A DNA stretch of 6,989 nucleotides from Competibacteraceae bacterium UBA2788 (lineage in GTDB: Bacteria > Pseudomonadota > Gammaproteobacteria > Competibacterales > Competibacteraceae), in assembly GCA_002352185.1 (NCBI GenBank), contig DEHY01000053.1, positions 1-6,989 on the forward strand, given 5' to 3'. The position numbers were made by a program, and so were the translations under genes. The notes beneath the pieces were generated by a model. That model was not told the DNA's origin, made no database searches, and was given only the letters and a program-made list of their open reading frames with translations. Shown here piece after piece: positions 6,801 through 6,989 of this stretch (the stretch's first letter is position 1; each line of letters starts with the position of its first letter).

Positions 6801-6989
6801 AACAGCCCTGGCACCAAAGGGGGCTTAATCCCCAGAGCCATCTGGCCGTGGATGCGCAGGGGATGCCGATCCCAATCCTTATGACACAAGGTACAGCAGC
6901 TGATTGCACCCCGGCTGGCCGCCGGATCGAAGGGTTGAGTGCCGTTCCTCTGATCGCTGATAAGGGGGCGGATAGCGCCATGCTCGACC
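6801..6989 (+). mobile_element. IS5-family transposase fragment, frameshifted and truncated at both ends
   Basis: The sequence reads NSPGTKGGL (6801-6827) in one frame, then NPQSHLAVDAQGMPIPILMT and further to GLSAVPLIADKGADSAMLD in the -1 frame, running off the window end. The patterns TKGGLN, VDA.G.PI and LIADKG.DS are typical of the DDE catalytic core of IS5-family (IS427/IS1031-like) transposases; the Asp of ADKG matches the second catalytic Asp position. The two frames meet in AAAGGGGGC (6816-6824), where one G too few separates them. The left terminal inverted repeat and transposase start are absent: recognisable sequence begins in mid-gene about 20 bases after the modB stop. The frame is closed upstream by TAA at 6800-6802. 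It sits exactly where modC should begin. Confidence 0.75.

Noticed and set aside
1..6989. CRISPR array, tRNA, rRNA, riboswitch, or phage/defence system
   Set aside because: No regularly spaced repeats, no tRNA- or rRNA-like sequence and no defence or phage protein signatures were seen on either strand.

Overview
The window looks like GC-rich chromosomal DNA of a proteobacterium, most likely a gammaproteobacterium with respiratory nitrogen metabolism. The evidence is a NnrU-family membrane protein, a Mod (molybdate ABC transporter) locus with a good ModE-type operator, and a very large membrane-bound hybrid histidine kinase. The genus cannot be fixed from the sequence; a Competibacter-like organism is only a guess.

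Layout. Positions 1-23 are an inverted copy of the last 23 bases of the window, and both belong to the reading frame of an IS5-like transposase that runs outward off each end. Positions 24-454 hold no convincing gene, only a possible decayed reading frame on the minus strand (about 142-387). A 37-residue, extremely lysine-rich microprotein lies at 455-568 (minus) behind a strong Shine-Dalgarno. The divergent intergenic region 569-861 carries a small hairpin, a striking perfect 11-bp inverted repeat and a short direct repeat. Positions 862-4902 encode a 1346-residue hybrid histidine kinase: TM, Cache-like sensor, TM, PAS, PAS, GAF, GAF, HisKA, HATPase, REC. A convergent nnrU-like gene follows at 4955-5644 (minus).

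Divergent from nnrU is a broken molybdate operon. It has an intact ModE-type box (5766-5789), a modA remnant with both its N-terminal third and its centre missing (about 5804-6071), and an intact modB (6078-6779). Where modC would be expected, an internal, frameshifted IS5-like transposase fragment runs to the window end.

How it fits together. Molybdate uptake supplies the cofactor of nitrate reductases and NnrU is linked to nitrate/nitrite respiration, so nnrU-mod adjacency makes metabolic sense. The transporter as seen here could not work: there is no usable binding protein and no ATPase. The kinase has no separate response regulator in view; its own receiver domain is intact. The most notable points are the mosaic, IS-bounded decay of mod beside its preserved operator, and the unexplained dyad in the kinase/microprotein promoter region. 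Some of the mosaic character could come from assembly across repeated IS copies.
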